This document shows positions 16,779 through 25,871 of a DNA stretch of 64,000 bases, piece by piece. The notes under the pieces were generated by a model. The model worked only from the letters and a program-made list of their open reading frames with translations, did no database searches and was not told where the DNA came from. Every line of letters begins with the position of its first letter. The stretch's first letter is position 1. Source of the DNA: Methylomicrobium agile (GTDB taxonomy: Bacteria > Pseudomonadota > Gammaproteobacteria > Methylococcales > Methylomonadaceae). The stretch lies in assembly GCF_000733855.1 (NCBI RefSeq), contig NZ_JPOJ01000001.1:806001-870000 (forward strand). Reading direction: 5' to 3'. The position numbers and the translations under genes are program-made.

Positions 16779-16963
16779 AAGTGGGGCGCATTATACCTTA
16801 AGATGCTTTTTAACCTGTTGAATTTATTGTTCTCGCCGGCAAAATTACCGCCGCGCCCCCGCTTGAAAATACGCGTACTGCCCTAATATCGGCCTGGAAC
16901 GAGCCGGCCCTGCGGCGCGTCAACAAGCGATTATTTTTTCTTTTAACTACCCGAGAGTCGATC

Positions 16964-17347
16964 ATGAAACCGCTCCTTCTTCTCGTTTTATTGTCATCCT
17001 CATTTGCCGTCCTTGCCAACGACCCGAAAAACGAATGGCACAATACCACCTTGTCGGACGCCACGATCAAGAAAATCCAGGAGTCCCGCTTCGAATACAA
17101 AAAATGCGTGGACAGCGAAATGCAGAAGCCCGAGTACCGGTCCGCCGACGTGCGCACCGGCGCCGAACAGATCGTCAAGCAGTGCGAACCGGTACTGGGC
17201 AAGATGCGCACCGTCTACGCGGAAGAGAAAGTGCCCGACACCATCATCGACCGCCACATGAAACAACTGCGGCTGCAAACCACTCGAACAGTCATTCAAA
17301 ACCTGATGTTTGCGGCAGCCGCCCGCGAAGCCGGCCAAACGAAATAA
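16964..17347 (+). CDS. Secreted protein of unknown function (127 aa)
   Basis: The protein has 127 residues with a clear signal peptide (MKPLLLLVLLSSSFAVLAND). The mature part is small and charged with two Cys (KKCVDSEM and KQCEPV) that could form a disulfide, followed by a helix rich in Arg and Gln. I know no family. It lies nine bases before the DUF2760 gene on the same strand, so it is probably in one operon with DUF2760 and Hsp70. Confidence 0.75.
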   Translation: MKPLLLLVLLSSSFAVLANDPKNEWHNTTLSDATIKKIQESRFEYKKCVDSEMQKPEYRSADVRTGAEQIVKQCEPVLGKMRTVYAEEKVPDTIIDRHMKQLRLQTTRTVIQNLMFAAAAREAGQTK

Positions 17348-17356
17348 GGAGTCTTC

Positions 17357-18022
17357 ATGAATATGCAATATGCGATCGATTTATCGCTTAGGCCGACCAC
17401 GTTCGACTTCTGGCACGTCTGTCTGGCCAGCGCGGTGCTCGTGTTGGCGCTGATTCTGATCATCGTGCTGCTGTCGATGGTGATCGGCATGGCCCGTTGC
17501 CGGAAAAAGCGGGCCGCAGCAGCCGTGGCGCCGGCCGCGCCTGCACCTGCGCCCGAACCGGTCGTGAAGGTCGTCGAGAAAATCGTCGAAGTCGAAAAAA
17601 TCGTGCCCGGCCCCGCGCCGGAACCGGTCATCCTGAAGGAAGCGACGCCCGACGCGGCGCTGCAGCTGCTGGGCCTTTTGCAGCAGCAGGCGCGCTTCAT
17701 CGACTTCATCAAGGAAGACCTGTCCGGCTTCAACGACGCGGACATCGGCGTCGCGGCCCGCGTCGTACACGAAGGCTGCAACAAGGTAATCAACGAGCAC
17801 TTCTCCCTGGCGCCGGTGCGCAGCGAACAGGAAGGCGGCAAGATCACCCTGCCGAAAGGCTTCGACGCGGCCAGCGTGCGGCTGACCGGCAAGGTGACCG
17901 GCGAGGCGCCGTTCACCGGCACGCTGGTGCACAAAGGCTGGCAGGTCACCCAGGTCCGGCTGCCGAAACTGACGCAAGGCTATAATGCCGCAATCGTCGC
18001 CCCGGCGGAGGTGGAATTATGA
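17357..18022 (+). CDS. DUF2760 domain membrane-anchored protein
   Basis: The protein has 221 residues. One N-terminal membrane helix (HVCLASAVLVLALILIIVLL) is followed by an Ala/Pro/Val-rich linker and then the DUF2760 domain (ALQLLGLLQQQARFIDFIKED, VGVAARVVHEGC-like, VKLPKLTQGYNAAIVAPAEVEL). Genes of this family usually sit directly before Hsp70-like genes, as here, where the stop overlaps the Hsp70 start by four bases. It may tether or regulate the chaperone at the membrane; that is inferred from context only. Confidence 0.88.
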   Translation: MNMQYAIDLSLRPTTFDFWHVCLASAVLVLALILIIVLLSMVIGMARCRKKRAAAAVAPAAPAPAPEPVVKVVEKIVEVEKIVPGPAPEPVILKEATPDAALQLLGLLQQQARFIDFIKEDLSGFNDADIGVAARVVHEGCNKVINEHFSLAPVRSEQEGGKITLPKGFDAASVRLTGKVTGEAPFTGTLVHKGWQVTQVRLPKLTQGYNAAIVAPAEVEL

Positions 18023-19881
18023 GCGAAGCCAATCCGTCCGTTGAAGCAGGCTCCCGTTTCTCCGTCGGCATCGACCTCGGCACGACCCATTGCGTGCTGT
18101 CCTATGCCGATTTGAACAGAGCCGAAGAAGACGACTTTTCGCCGGAGGTCCTCGACATTCCCCAACTGGTTTCGCCCGGCGCGGTCGAAGACAAGCCGCA
18201 GCTCCCTTCGTTTCTGTACCAGGCGCATGAAGCGGAACTGGCGGAAGGCTCGACCGCCCTGCCCTGGTCGGCGAAACCGGACTATCTGGTCGGCGAGATC
18301 GCCCGGACGCTCGGCAGCAAGACCCCGATCCGGCTGGTCGCCAGCGCGAAGAGCTGGCTCTGCCACGCGGGCGTCGACTGCAAATCGCCGATTCTGCCGA
18401 GCGACGCGCCCGAGGAAGTCGAGCGCGTATCGCCGTTCGATGCGACTACCGCCTACCTGCGGCATATGTATGACGCCTGGCGCAACCTGCATCCCGATGC
18501 TCCGCTCGAACGGCAGGATCTGGTGATCACGGTGCCGGCCTCGTTCGATCCGGCCGCGCGCGAATTGACCGTCGAAGCGGCCCGCGCGGTTGGCCTCGGC
18601 CAGGCGATCCTGCTCGAAGAACCGCAAGCGGCACTGTACAGTTGGATCGAACAAAGCCGCGGCGACTGGCGCAATCATGCAAAGGCGGGCGACATCATTC
18701 TGGTCGTCGACATCGGCGGCGGCACCACCGACCTGTCGCTGATCGCGGTGACCGACAACGAAGGCAACCTCGAACTGACCCGCGTCGCGGTCGGCGATCA
18801 TATCCTGCTCGGCGGCGACAACATGGACCTGGCGCTCGCGTACACGGTCAAGGCCAAACTCGAAAAAGACGGGCGCCGGCTCGAACCCTGGCAGATCCAG
18901 TCGCTGACGCACAGCTGCCGCGAGGCGAAGGAAAAAATCTTCAACGATCCGTCATTGGAGGAACTGCCGATCGTGGTCGCGAACCGCGGTTCGTCCTTGA
19001 TCGGCGGCACCTTACGCACCGAGCTGACGCGCACCGAAGTCAACCAGGTGCTGGTCGAAGGCTTCATGCCGAAAGTCAATGCTTCCGACCGGCCGATCGC
19101 GCGGCCGCGCACCGGTCTTCGGACCGTCGGCCTGCCGTATGCGCAGGATGCGGCGATCACCCGCCATCTGGCCGCTTTCCTCGCCAAACAGCAGGGCGCG
19201 ACGAGCGATCTGAAAGACGTCAATCTACCCGAGCATGCGACTTTTCTGCATCCGACCGCGGTGCTGTTCAACGGCGGCGTGCTGAAAGCCGAGCCGTTGG
19301 CCGAGCGCCTGGTCGAGGTACTGAATGCGTGGCTGCAGGCGGAAGGCGCGCCCGAAGCACAGCTGTTGCCCGGCGCCGATCTGGATCTGGCCGTCGCGCG
19401 CGGCGCCTCGTACTACGGCGTGGTTCGCAAAGGTAAAGGCGTCCGGATCAAGGGCGGCACCGCAGCCTCGTATTATGTCGGCGTCGAAAGCGCGATGCCC
19501 GCCGTGCCCGGCCTGCCGCCGGAACTGCAGGCCTTGTGCATCGCTCCGTTCGGAATGGAAGAAGGCACGCAGGAAGAGCTGCCCGAGGACGAGTTCGGGC
19601 TGGTCGTCGGCGAACCGGTACGCTTCCGCTTCTTCGCCTCGAACTCGCGCCGCGACGACCAGGTCGGCGACCGCCTGACCTATTGGGCCGACGAGGAGCT
19701 GACCGAACTCGACGAGATCGAAGTCACGCTGCCGCCGGAAAACCGCCGCCCCGGCGAAGTCGTGCCGGTGCATCTCGCCTCGGCGGTCACCGAGGTCGGC
19801 ACGCTCGAACTGCACGCCGTTTCGCAGAAGGACAGCGGCCGATGGAAAATCGAGTTCGACGTCAGGGCCGGCGAAAGCTGA
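18019..19881 (+). CDS. Hsp70/DnaK-family protein (DUF2760-linked type)
   Basis: The protein has 620 residues. The ATPase signatures VGIDLGTTHCVLSY (phosphate 1), VVDIGGGTTDLSLIAV (phosphate 2) and the adenosine loop around NGGVLKAEPLAERLVE are clear. The C-terminal part contains LTYWADEELTELDEIEVTLP and ends without the DnaK EEVD-like tail, so it is not the housekeeping DnaK. In many proteobacteria a second Hsp70-like gene follows this one; here the next gene is unrelated. No dnaJ or grpE is nearby. Confidence 0.92.
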   Translation: MSEANPSVEAGSRFSVGIDLGTTHCVLSYADLNRAEEDDFSPEVLDIPQLVSPGAVEDKPQLPSFLYQAHEAELAEGSTALPWSAKPDYLVGEIARTLGSKTPIRLVASAKSWLCHAGVDCKSPILPSDAPEEVERVSPFDATTAYLRHMYDAWRNLHPDAPLERQDLVITVPASFDPAARELTVEAARAVGLGQAILLEEPQAALYSWIEQSRGDWRNHAKAGDIILVVDIGGGTTDLSLIAVTDNEGNLELTRVAVGDHILLGGDNMDLALAYTVKAKLEKDGRRLEPWQIQSLTHSCREAKEKIFNDPSLEELPIVVANRGSSLIGGTLRTELTRTEVNQVLVEGFMPKVNASDRPIARPRTGLRTVGLPYAQDAAITRHLAAFLAKQQGATSDLKDVNLPEHATFLHPTAVLFNGGVLKAEPLAERLVEVLNAWLQAEGAPEAQLLPGADLDLAVARGASYYGVVRKGKGVRIKGGTAASYYVGVESAMPAVPGLPPELQALCIAPFGMEEGTQEELPEDEFGLVVGEPVRFRFFASNSRRDDQVGDRLTYWADEELTELDEIEVTLPPENRRPGEVVPVHLASAVTEVGTLELHAVSQKDSGRWKIEFDVRAGES

Positions 19882-19896
19882 GCTATTCAAAGCGGG

Positions 19897-19973
19897 GGGG
19901 TACGTTGCGCGTACCTTTTGAAAGGTTCGATTCAAGCGAATTTTTTGAAAACGATACGCGCAGCGTACCCTAC
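19897..19973. repeat. Dispersed palindromic repeat, family B copy 1
   Basis: This ends with ATACGCGCAGCGTACCCTAC, nearly identical to the end of 49838-49920, and its left part (GGTACGTTGCGCGTACC) is a partial inverse of that end. It fits a short non-autonomous intergenic repeat. Confidence 0.6.
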
Positions 19974-19981
19974 TTACTTCT

Positions 19982-20302
19982 ATGTACCAACTCAGCTTTT
20001 ACGTCCCCGAATCGCATCTCGAAGCCGTCAAAGAAGCCCTGTTTGCCCAAGGCGCGGGCCGGCATAGCGATTACGATCGATGCTGCTGGCAGGTACGGGG
20101 CGAAGGCCAGTTCCGGCCTCTGGCCGGCAGCCGGCCGTACATGGGAAAGCCGGATACCACGGAAGAAGTGGTCGAGTATAAGGTCGAAATGATCTGTCAG
20201 GATGATTTGATCAAAGCAGCCATCCGAACTTTGCTGGCCGTCCACCCCTACGAGGAACCGGCTTATCGGGCCTATAAGATTCTGACTGCCGAAGATTTAT
20301 AA
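19982..20302 (+). CDS. NIF3/YqfO-like domain protein
   Basis: This 106-residue protein begins YQLSFYVPESHLEAVKEALFAQGAG and contains HSDYDRCCWQ and LLAVHPYEEPAYRAYKI, which is the CutA-like inserted domain of NIF3-family proteins occurring as a stand-alone gene. HPYEEPAY is the family's most conserved stretch. The function is unknown; metal or nucleotide binding has been proposed for the family. Confidence 0.85.
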   Translation: MYQLSFYVPESHLEAVKEALFAQGAGRHSDYDRCCWQVRGEGQFRPLAGSRPYMGKPDTTEEVVEYKVEMICQDDLIKAAIRTLLAVHPYEEPAYRAYKILTAEDL

Positions 20303-20413
20303 GAGTGAATTTAATCAGGAGCAACGAGGTCTATCGGCCAGTAGTACGCTGAATAAAACTCGGCAGTCATATCATTCGGTCATTCATCGCTTCAATCATC
20401 GCGGGGTAAAGCG

Positions 20414-21406
20414 ATGTCTTCAAATATCACCATTTTGAAATGGCTTCTGGCCTTGGTTCTGATTTTTGGAGGATTCGTCCTCCATAAGATCTTCGGCGTG
20501 TTGGCCAGCGACCTCTCCGACAAGGAATATGTCTGGCTATTGAAACTGATCTCGGAGTTCGGCCTGTTCACCTCGGTCGTCATCTCGGTCGGTTTTTTCC
20601 ATCACTGGATCATCGCCACCGAACAGCGCCGGGAAACCGAGCAGATGTTTCAGAAAGTACTGACCCGCTATATCGACGGCACCGTGATCAACGCCACCAA
20701 GCGCGGCTTTGTCGGGATCACCAACAAGGAGCTCGATTTTTCGGAGATCATGCATGGGCTCTACCACGGCGATTATGTGTACTGGCTGATCACCTTCGAT
20801 CCGCGCTACAAGCATCACTGCCGCGAACTCGAACACGCGATCCGCAAGGGCGTGCATTTCAGGATGATGATTTTGAAGGATTGCCCCATTTCGGAATTGT
20901 GCGCGGGCGAGATCATCGACTACGGCGTCGAAGAGTTCCGCCAATACAACCGCCTGTTTTTATCCTCGCTCGAAGACATCGCCGGACGCATCGACAGCCG
21001 TACCGAAGGTTCGCTCGGCGTTTTCGTGTACGACACGCTGCCGAGCATCCCATTGTTCATCATTCTCCGCAGCGCCTCGAAAATGATGGAAGTCTACAAC
21101 AGCTTTTATCTTGCGGAGCCGGTCGGAAGAATGCCTTACCTGCATTGGCAGACCGAATTGAAGGCAAAGTCGGAGTATTCTTTCGAATCGGCCAACTGGA
21201 ACATGCCCGACCTGTTCGAAGATTATTTCAAGCGGCGCTGGCGCATGGAGTGCGCCAAACTCCGCCAGGCCGAGAAAAACCACACGTCCTACCCCGATTT
21301 TCTCTATGCGCCGGTTTCGGCGAAGAAAAAATGCACACAGCTCGCGGGTAACGGTAGAAACCTGATTCGGTCGAATGGCGGCGCTTCCAATCAGACCGGG
21401 GTATGA
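20414..21406 (+). CDS. Membrane-anchored protein of unknown function (330 aa)
   Basis: Two predicted membrane helices (residues about 8-30 and 44-65) are followed by a soluble domain with VYWLITFDPRYKHHCRELEHAIRKGVHFRMMILKDCP-type alternation and SKMMEVYNSFYLAE. The pattern of a repeated strand-helix unit around FDPRYKHHCREL loosely resembles phospholipase D-like folds, but no HKD motif is present. A Trp/Asp-rich end (FESANWNMPDLFEDYFKRRW) follows. I cannot assign a function. The gene stands alone between NIF3-like and ChaB genes. Confidence 0.65.
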   Translation: MSSNITILKWLLALVLIFGGFVLHKIFGVLASDLSDKEYVWLLKLISEFGLFTSVVISVGFFHHWIIATEQRRETEQMFQKVLTRYIDGTVINATKRGFVGITNKELDFSEIMHGLYHGDYVYWLITFDPRYKHHCRELEHAIRKGVHFRMMILKDCPISELCAGEIIDYGVEEFRQYNRLFLSSLEDIAGRIDSRTEGSLGVFVYDTLPSIPLFIILRSASKMMEVYNSFYLAEPVGRMPYLHWQTELKAKSEYSFESANWNMPDLFEDYFKRRWRMECAKLRQAEKNHTSYPDFLYAPVSAKKKCTQLAGNGRNLIRSNGGASNQTGV

Positions 21407-21494
21407 CGCCGAAAACAAGACACCTTAAGCGACTGAACTTTTAACGGACCACCCTATCGCACAATCGAGTGCGGAAAGCTGGAGGAATCAAATC

Positions 21495-21728
21495 ATGTTT
21501 TATCGAACACTGTCCGAATTGCCCGAAAACGTGCGGGAACACTTGCCGAAGCATGCCTGCGAGATTTACATGAAAGCCTTCAATAGCGCCTGGGAGCAGT
21601 ACGATAAACCCGAGGAGAGACGGAGTAACGCTTCGCGCGAGGAAACCGCCCATAAAGTCGCCTGGGCCGAGGTCAAGAAGGACTACCAAAAAGACGATCG
21701 AACCGGAAACTGGAAAAAGAAAGAGTAA
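21495..21728 (+). CDS. chaB: ChaB family protein
   Basis: This 77-residue protein begins FYRTLSELPENVREHLPKHA and contains EIYMKAFNSAWEQYDKPEER and AHKVAWAEVKKDYQKD, the complete ChaB fold. ChaB was described with the ChaA cation antiporter, but solitary chaB genes are common near stress genes. A GGAGG ribosome site precedes it. Confidence 0.93.
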   Translation: MFYRTLSELPENVREHLPKHACEIYMKAFNSAWEQYDKPEERRSNASREETAHKVAWAEVKKDYQKDDRTGNWKKKE

Positions 21729-21913
21729 GAGCTGAACTTTCAAAGGCAAACCAGTCAAAAAAATACGAATATGCAAAAAATTGTTGCATTTTGAGGGGAG
21801 TTAATCGAAGAGGCCGTTTTTCTCGACTCAAAGTCTAACAACGGTGCTTCATAACCGATAGCGTATATTCATCGATCATTGACTTTTTTACTCGCACTAA
21901 GAGGAGGTCCATC

Positions 21914-22117
21914 ATGAACTGGGATCAAGTACAAGGCAACTGGAAACAAGTCAAAGGGAGCTTCAAATCCGCATGGGGCCGGCTCACCGATGACGAACTG
22001 GAAGAAATCAACGGCGAGCGCGAGAAACTGGTGGGAAAGATTCAAGAGCGCTACGGCATGGCCAAGGATGAAGCCGAACGCGAAGTGGAACGGCGGGTCG
22101 AAACCTTCAAAATGTAA
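21914..22117 (+). CDS. CsbD family stress protein
   Basis: This 67-residue protein begins MNWDQVQGNWKQVKGSFKSA and contains GRLTDDELEEINGEREKLVG, a full-length CsbD domain. The family is general-stress induced in many bacteria. A strong ribosome site (AGAGGAGG) lies seven bases before the start, and a terminator follows the stop. Confidence 0.95.
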   Translation: MNWDQVQGNWKQVKGSFKSAWGRLTDDELEEINGEREKLVGKIQERYGMAKDEAEREVERRVETFKM

Positions 22118-22128
22118 AGAATAACATT

Positions 22129-22179
22129 CAGCCCGTGCATCCGGAAATGACCTTATTTCGAATGCAGGGCTGATTTTTC
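22129..22179 (+). terminator. Rho-independent terminator after the CsbD gene
   Basis: CAGCCCGTGCAT pairs with ATGCAGGGCTG (one bulge) across a loop of about 22 bases, followed by ATTTTT. The position just after csbD supports it. Confidence 0.75.
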
Positions 22180-22979
22180 TGCTATTTGCTTGCGGCATCA
22201 TCACCGGCGAATGGGTAGGCTGCTTCAGCCTGTTCAAACCTGAAATGTATCTATGCCGTTTTTCCGAAATCCTAACTTCCTTCCCGGAAATTATTTCAAC
22301 CCACTCCCTACACCGGAGTGAACAGAGCGTACTTGTATCCTCTGGGTACTCTGCAACCGTGCGAGGGATTCCCAGGGGATACGAACCCGCTTTATTCGTT
22401 ATCTCCCCTTGGAATTTATTTCAGCGCGGCCGTTATTCCTTTTTCAAGCTTAGCCCGGGCGGAAACATTACGTTTTTTGGCGCGCGAAACGGCCCGGAGA
22501 ACGCCTCCTGCCAGCACGGCGCCCTTCATAAAAGGGTGCAGCTTTGCCCGCTGAGATAGGCTATTTTCGAAAACGAAGCGATCTTCCCTTCCGTGCTGCC
22601 GCAATTCCGAATAGGCTTCGTATCAGCCGTCAGGACTTTTATCCTGCACCTTTTTCTACCCGAATTTTGCCTCGAATCGATCACCGATTCGTCGATTTTC
22701 TCTATGGAATGCTCTATCGAAGAACGAATAGCAAGAGGAAGAGGAAGAGGAAGAGGAAGAGGAAGAGGAAGAGGAAGAGGAAGAGGAAGAGGAAGAGGAG
22801 TATATGACGGATACGGCTGACGAAATCAACGGTCCAATTCAAAAATCCAGTGTATGGCTGAAGATAGAAGGCGTATCATGCGAGCTTGTCAATAGCTCAT
22901 GGAACAAACTTTGAGGAATCGGCTTAAGATACTCGACAGACCAGACTCTCTTAGAAAATGAGTCCCGACCGAGTCAAGG
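22180..22979. other. Long intergenic region with no clear gene
   Basis: About 800 bases separate the CsbD terminator from the tRNA cluster. Open frames here are short, out of keeping with protein composition, and one is an artefact of the hexanucleotide repeat at 22733. I see no RNA gene. Confidence 0.5.
22733..22800. repeat. (AAGAGG) hexanucleotide tandem repeat, about 11 units
   Basis: Sixty-eight bases consist of perfect AAGAGG units. Such hexamers preserve a reading frame when they expand, but I see no gene that clearly runs through it. It is likely a length-variable locus. Confidence 0.93.
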
Positions 22980-23056
22980 TGGGGTGAACGATGGGGCTCG
23001 AACCCACGACAACCGGAATCACAATCCAGTGCTCTACCAACTGAGCTACGCTCACC
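22980..23056 (-). tRNA. tRNA-His (anticodon GUG)
   Basis: The 77-base gene includes the extra G-1 and encoded CCA. The acceptor is GTGAGCG/CGTTCAC and the anticodon loop TTGTGAT gives GTG. It is the last of a three-tRNA cluster read leftward. Confidence 0.96.
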
Positions 23057-23084
23057 ATTATAGGGAAAAACCGACATCAAGAAA

Positions 23085-23161
23085 TGGCGCGCTTGGCAGG
23101 ACTCGAACCTGCGACCCTCGGCTTAGAAGGCCGATGCTCTATCCGGCTGAGCTACAAGCGC
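23085..23161 (-). tRNA. tRNA-Arg (anticodon UCU)
   Basis: The 77-base gene has acceptor GCGCTTG with its complement, encoded CCA, and anticodon loop CTTCTAA giving TCT. It is the middle gene of the cluster, 28 bases from tRNA-His. Confidence 0.96.
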
Positions 23162-23164
23162 TAA

Positions 23165-23241
23165 TGGTCGGGGTAGAGGGATTTGAACCCCCGACATCCT
23201 GCTCCCAAAGCAGGCGCGCTACCAGGCTGCGCTATACCCCG
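23165..23241 (-). tRNA. tRNA-Pro (anticodon UGG)
   Basis: The 77-base gene has acceptor CGGGGTA with its complement, encoded CCA, and anticodon loop TTTGGGA giving TGG. It is the first gene of the Pro-Arg-His cluster and only three bases from tRNA-Arg. Confidence 0.96.
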
Positions 23242-23295
23242 TGTGTCTTCCTTATCTGGCTTGTGACTTTCTCAGCCACCCTTGAAGAGTTGACT

Positions 23296-23324
23296 ATGGT
23301 AACGATATATCGAGTCGCCGTCAA
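23296..23324 (-). promoter_or_regulatory. Sigma-70 promoter of the tRNA Pro-Arg-His cluster
   Basis: On the minus strand TTGACG (23324-23319) and TACCAT (23301-23296) are separated by 17 bases, and lie about 55 bases before tRNA-Pro. The rest of 23242-23568 is AT-rich and I see no gene in it. Confidence 0.7.
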
Positions 23325-23568
23325 ATATTTTTTTGTTTTGATCAAATTATCTTAACGGTCCGCAGCGATGCAAGATACATTCATCTGCCTGCAGTATTAT
23401 ATTCTGATTTGTAATCCTCTTCCAGTAGCGAGTGAAGACGGTTGCCGCAACAGGAATTTATTGAGCAGGCAATCATCAAATAGTAGCATCCGCATACGCT
23501 TGCAAGTCATAATAAAGGTTTCTGCCAGCACAACAGTGAACGGGATTTGACGTTTTGGAGAAGAAGCT

Positions 23569-24123
23569 ATGAGAGGGTGCCGATTGTTTTGCGTGTACGC
23601 AATGCCGTTGATTTTTTGCGTTTTCACTGAGGCGGCCGTTGCCGAAGGAAATAAAACCATGAATCTGAAACTTGAATCTCCGGACTTCGCGCACATGGGC
23701 GAAATTCCGAAACGCTACACTTGCGACGGCGACGATAGTGCGCCGCCATTGAACTGGTCGAATCTACCGGCCGGCGCTCAGAGCTTGGCTCTGATCGTCG
23801 ACGACCCCGATGCGCCCGACCCGGCCGCCCCCAAACTCATCTGGGTGCATTGGGTGCTTTACAATATCCCGGCCTCCTCCACAGGTCTGGCCGCCGGGGC
23901 GGAAAAGCTGCCGCCCGGCGCCCTGCAAGGGTTGAATGACTGGAAACGGGCCGACTACGGCGGTCCCTGTCCGCCGATCGGCCGGCATCGTTATTTCTTC
24001 AAGCTCTATGCGCTGGATACCGTACTGCCCGATCTTGACGGCCCTGACAAAAGCCAGCTTGAAGAAGCAATGTCCGGACATGTAATCGGGCAGGCCGAGC
24101 TGATCGGCACTTACCGGCATTGA
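23569..24123 (+). CDS. YbhB/YbcL family (PEBP-like) secreted protein
   Basis: The protein has 184 residues. An N-terminal signal segment (FCVYAMPLIFCVFTEAAVAEG) precedes the PEBP core: SPDFAHMGEIPKRYTCDGDD, DPDAPDPAAPKLIWVHWVLY, GPCPPIGRHRYFFKLYALD. The DPDxP, WVHW and GPCPPxGxHRY motifs are the ligand-site signatures. The family is periplasmic/cytoplasmic and of unclear role in bacteria. A second Met at about 23659 would give a cytoplasmic form. Confidence 0.93.
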   Translation: MRGCRLFCVYAMPLIFCVFTEAAVAEGNKTMNLKLESPDFAHMGEIPKRYTCDGDDSAPPLNWSNLPAGAQSLALIVDDPDAPDPAAPKLIWVHWVLYNIPASSTGLAAGAEKLPPGALQGLNDWKRADYGGPCPPIGRHRYFFKLYALDTVLPDLDGPDKSQLEEAMSGHVIGQAELIGTYRH

Positions 24124-24502
24124 AACCGGACCACGGCCAAGCGCAACCGCAGGCGAGCAACAAACCGCACAGCGGCGGAGGCACAATCAGGCTGATCGCC
24201 AGCATTGCCACAAGCGGGCGCACCCTTTAGGACGATTCTCACCATCACTCCTTTTGCAGCGGACAAGTTGGCATCAGATCCTGAAGACCCGCCTTCACCG
24301 CAGACCCAAACATTAACCTCTGCCGCCTGATCGATATTTAATCATTCTAACGCGGCCTCAAGCAGAGCAAGCGGTTGCGTGAATTATAAACGCGCAATGA
24401 ACAACTTTATCCACAGGTTCTGTGGATTGGTCTTTCAAGATATTATGTGCGCTGCACAGAGTCCCGTTGCCTTTAGCCTTTATTTCATCCGCCAGGAAAC
24501 GC
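24124..24502. other. Intergenic region
   Basis: No gene or RNA that I can support. A short minus-strand frame with a hydrophobic start lies mostly antisense to the PEBP gene. An AT-rich part (24330-24400) may hold the promoter of the DUF4010 gene. Confidence 0.45.
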
Positions 24503-25725
24503 ATGACCGATCTGGAACATTCCAAGCTGCCGGGCATCGCGCTGGTACTTGGTCTGCTGATCGGACTCGAACGCGGCTGGCGCGAACTCGACGAAGGTAT
24601 GCGCATCACAGGGCTTCGCGCCTACGGCCTGATCAGTCTTTTGGGCGGATTAAGCGCACTGCTGGCCAGACAAGCCGGCCCCCTGCCGATCGGTGTCGTC
24701 TTCATAGCGCTGACGCTGATCCTACTGGCCACCTACAGCAAAAATCAAAACAAATTCGAAGATATCGGGATTACCAGCGAGACCGCCTCGATGCTTACCT
24801 TCATCCTGGGGGCGCGGGCATGTCTTGCGGGCGGCATCATCGGCGGTCGTGGCGACGCTGCTGCTCGGCTTCAGGCCGCTGCTGCACGGCTGGGTCAGTA
24901 AACTTGACCAAAGAGAACTCGAAGCCACACTGAAACTGCTGCTGATCTCGGTCGTGATGCTGTCGGTTCTGCCCGATCAAGGTTACGGCCCCTGGCAAAT
25001 GTTCAATCCCTACCCTGTCTGGTGGCTGGTGGTATTGATTGCGGGCATTTCGTATCTGGGCTATTTTGCGATCAAGATAACGGGCCACCGGCTCGGGCCG
25101 GTCGTGACCGGCGCCTTCGGCGGCCTGGTTTCGTCAACCGCGGTCGCGATCAATCCGGCGCGCATCGCGAAACACGACGACACCCTGCGCAACACGCTGG
25201 CGACGGGAACTTTAACCGCCTGCGCGACCATGTTCGCCCGCACCCTGCTCCTGGCGTTCATCATGAATTCGGCGTTGTTCCGCCAGCTTCTGGTTTCCCT
25301 GTCGGCGATGAGCGCCTTCACCTAATCTGGCGGCGCTGCCGCTTTGGTTGAATACCCAACCGAAGCGGGACGGCTCGGGCGACATACCGCTTGAAAATCC
25401 TTTCCAACTCGGCATGGCGCTGAAGTTCGGCGCTTTCCTCTCCGTCATCATGCTGCTGTCGAAGTTTCTGCAAATCCAGTTCGGCAATGCGGGCGCGTAC
25501 GCTCTGGCCGGCATGTCAGGAGTGGTCGATGTCGACCCGATCACCCTGTCAATGGCGCAGATGCACAAACAGGGCCTGGAAATCGCGGTCGCCGCACAGG
25601 CGGTTTTTATTACAGTAGCGGTCAACTCGGGTTTCAAGGGACTGCTGATCGGCGGGCGGGCGCTGGGTTTCAGGGTAGCCGGCCCGCTGGCCGCTTCGAT
25701 CCTGGCCGGATGGGTTCTGAATTGA
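24503..25725 (+). pseudogene. DUF4010/MgtC-type membrane protein, broken by two frameshifts
   Basis: The reading starts at the ATG at 24503 (MTDLEHSKLPGIALVLGLLIGLERGW, the MgtC-like start) and shifts frame near 24815, where the next part (RAASSAVVATLLLGFRPLL...GYFAIKITGHRLG, GGLVSSTAVAINPAR) continues. A second shift near 25320 leads into LAALPLWLNTQPKR and the last part (LGMALKFGAFLSVIMLLSK to the stop at 25725). All three parts match consecutive regions of one family, about 405 residues. The first break seems to lack about ten bases (a residue block after FILGA), so it looks like a small deletion, not only a homopolymer error. Confidence 0.82.
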
Positions 25726-25871
25726 CCGCCGCCCCGGAATCTGGCGATTTTTCCCGCCGGCCGGCAATCCGCATGTCAAAGTCAGCCAATATAGGTGTAC
25801 AATAAAAAGTTTTCTACAAACTCGATCTGCGCGGTTTCCTACGACTGCGCCCGAACGTTAAAACTTCGACT

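Noticed and set aside
16810-17211. A minus-strand frame of 133 residues antisense to the secreted protein at 16964
   Set aside because: No ribosome site or family match, and the opposite frame has a clear signal peptide.
22544-22820. Frames running through the AAGAGG repeat that give Arg/Lys or Gly/Arg repeats
   Set aside because: The composition is an artefact of the tandem repeat; no supporting start or conserved region.
23999-24223. A minus-strand frame starting MRPLVAMLAISLIVPPPLCG with a signal-like start
   Set aside because: More than half lies antisense to the PEBP gene and no lipobox or family is evident beyond the hydrophobic start.
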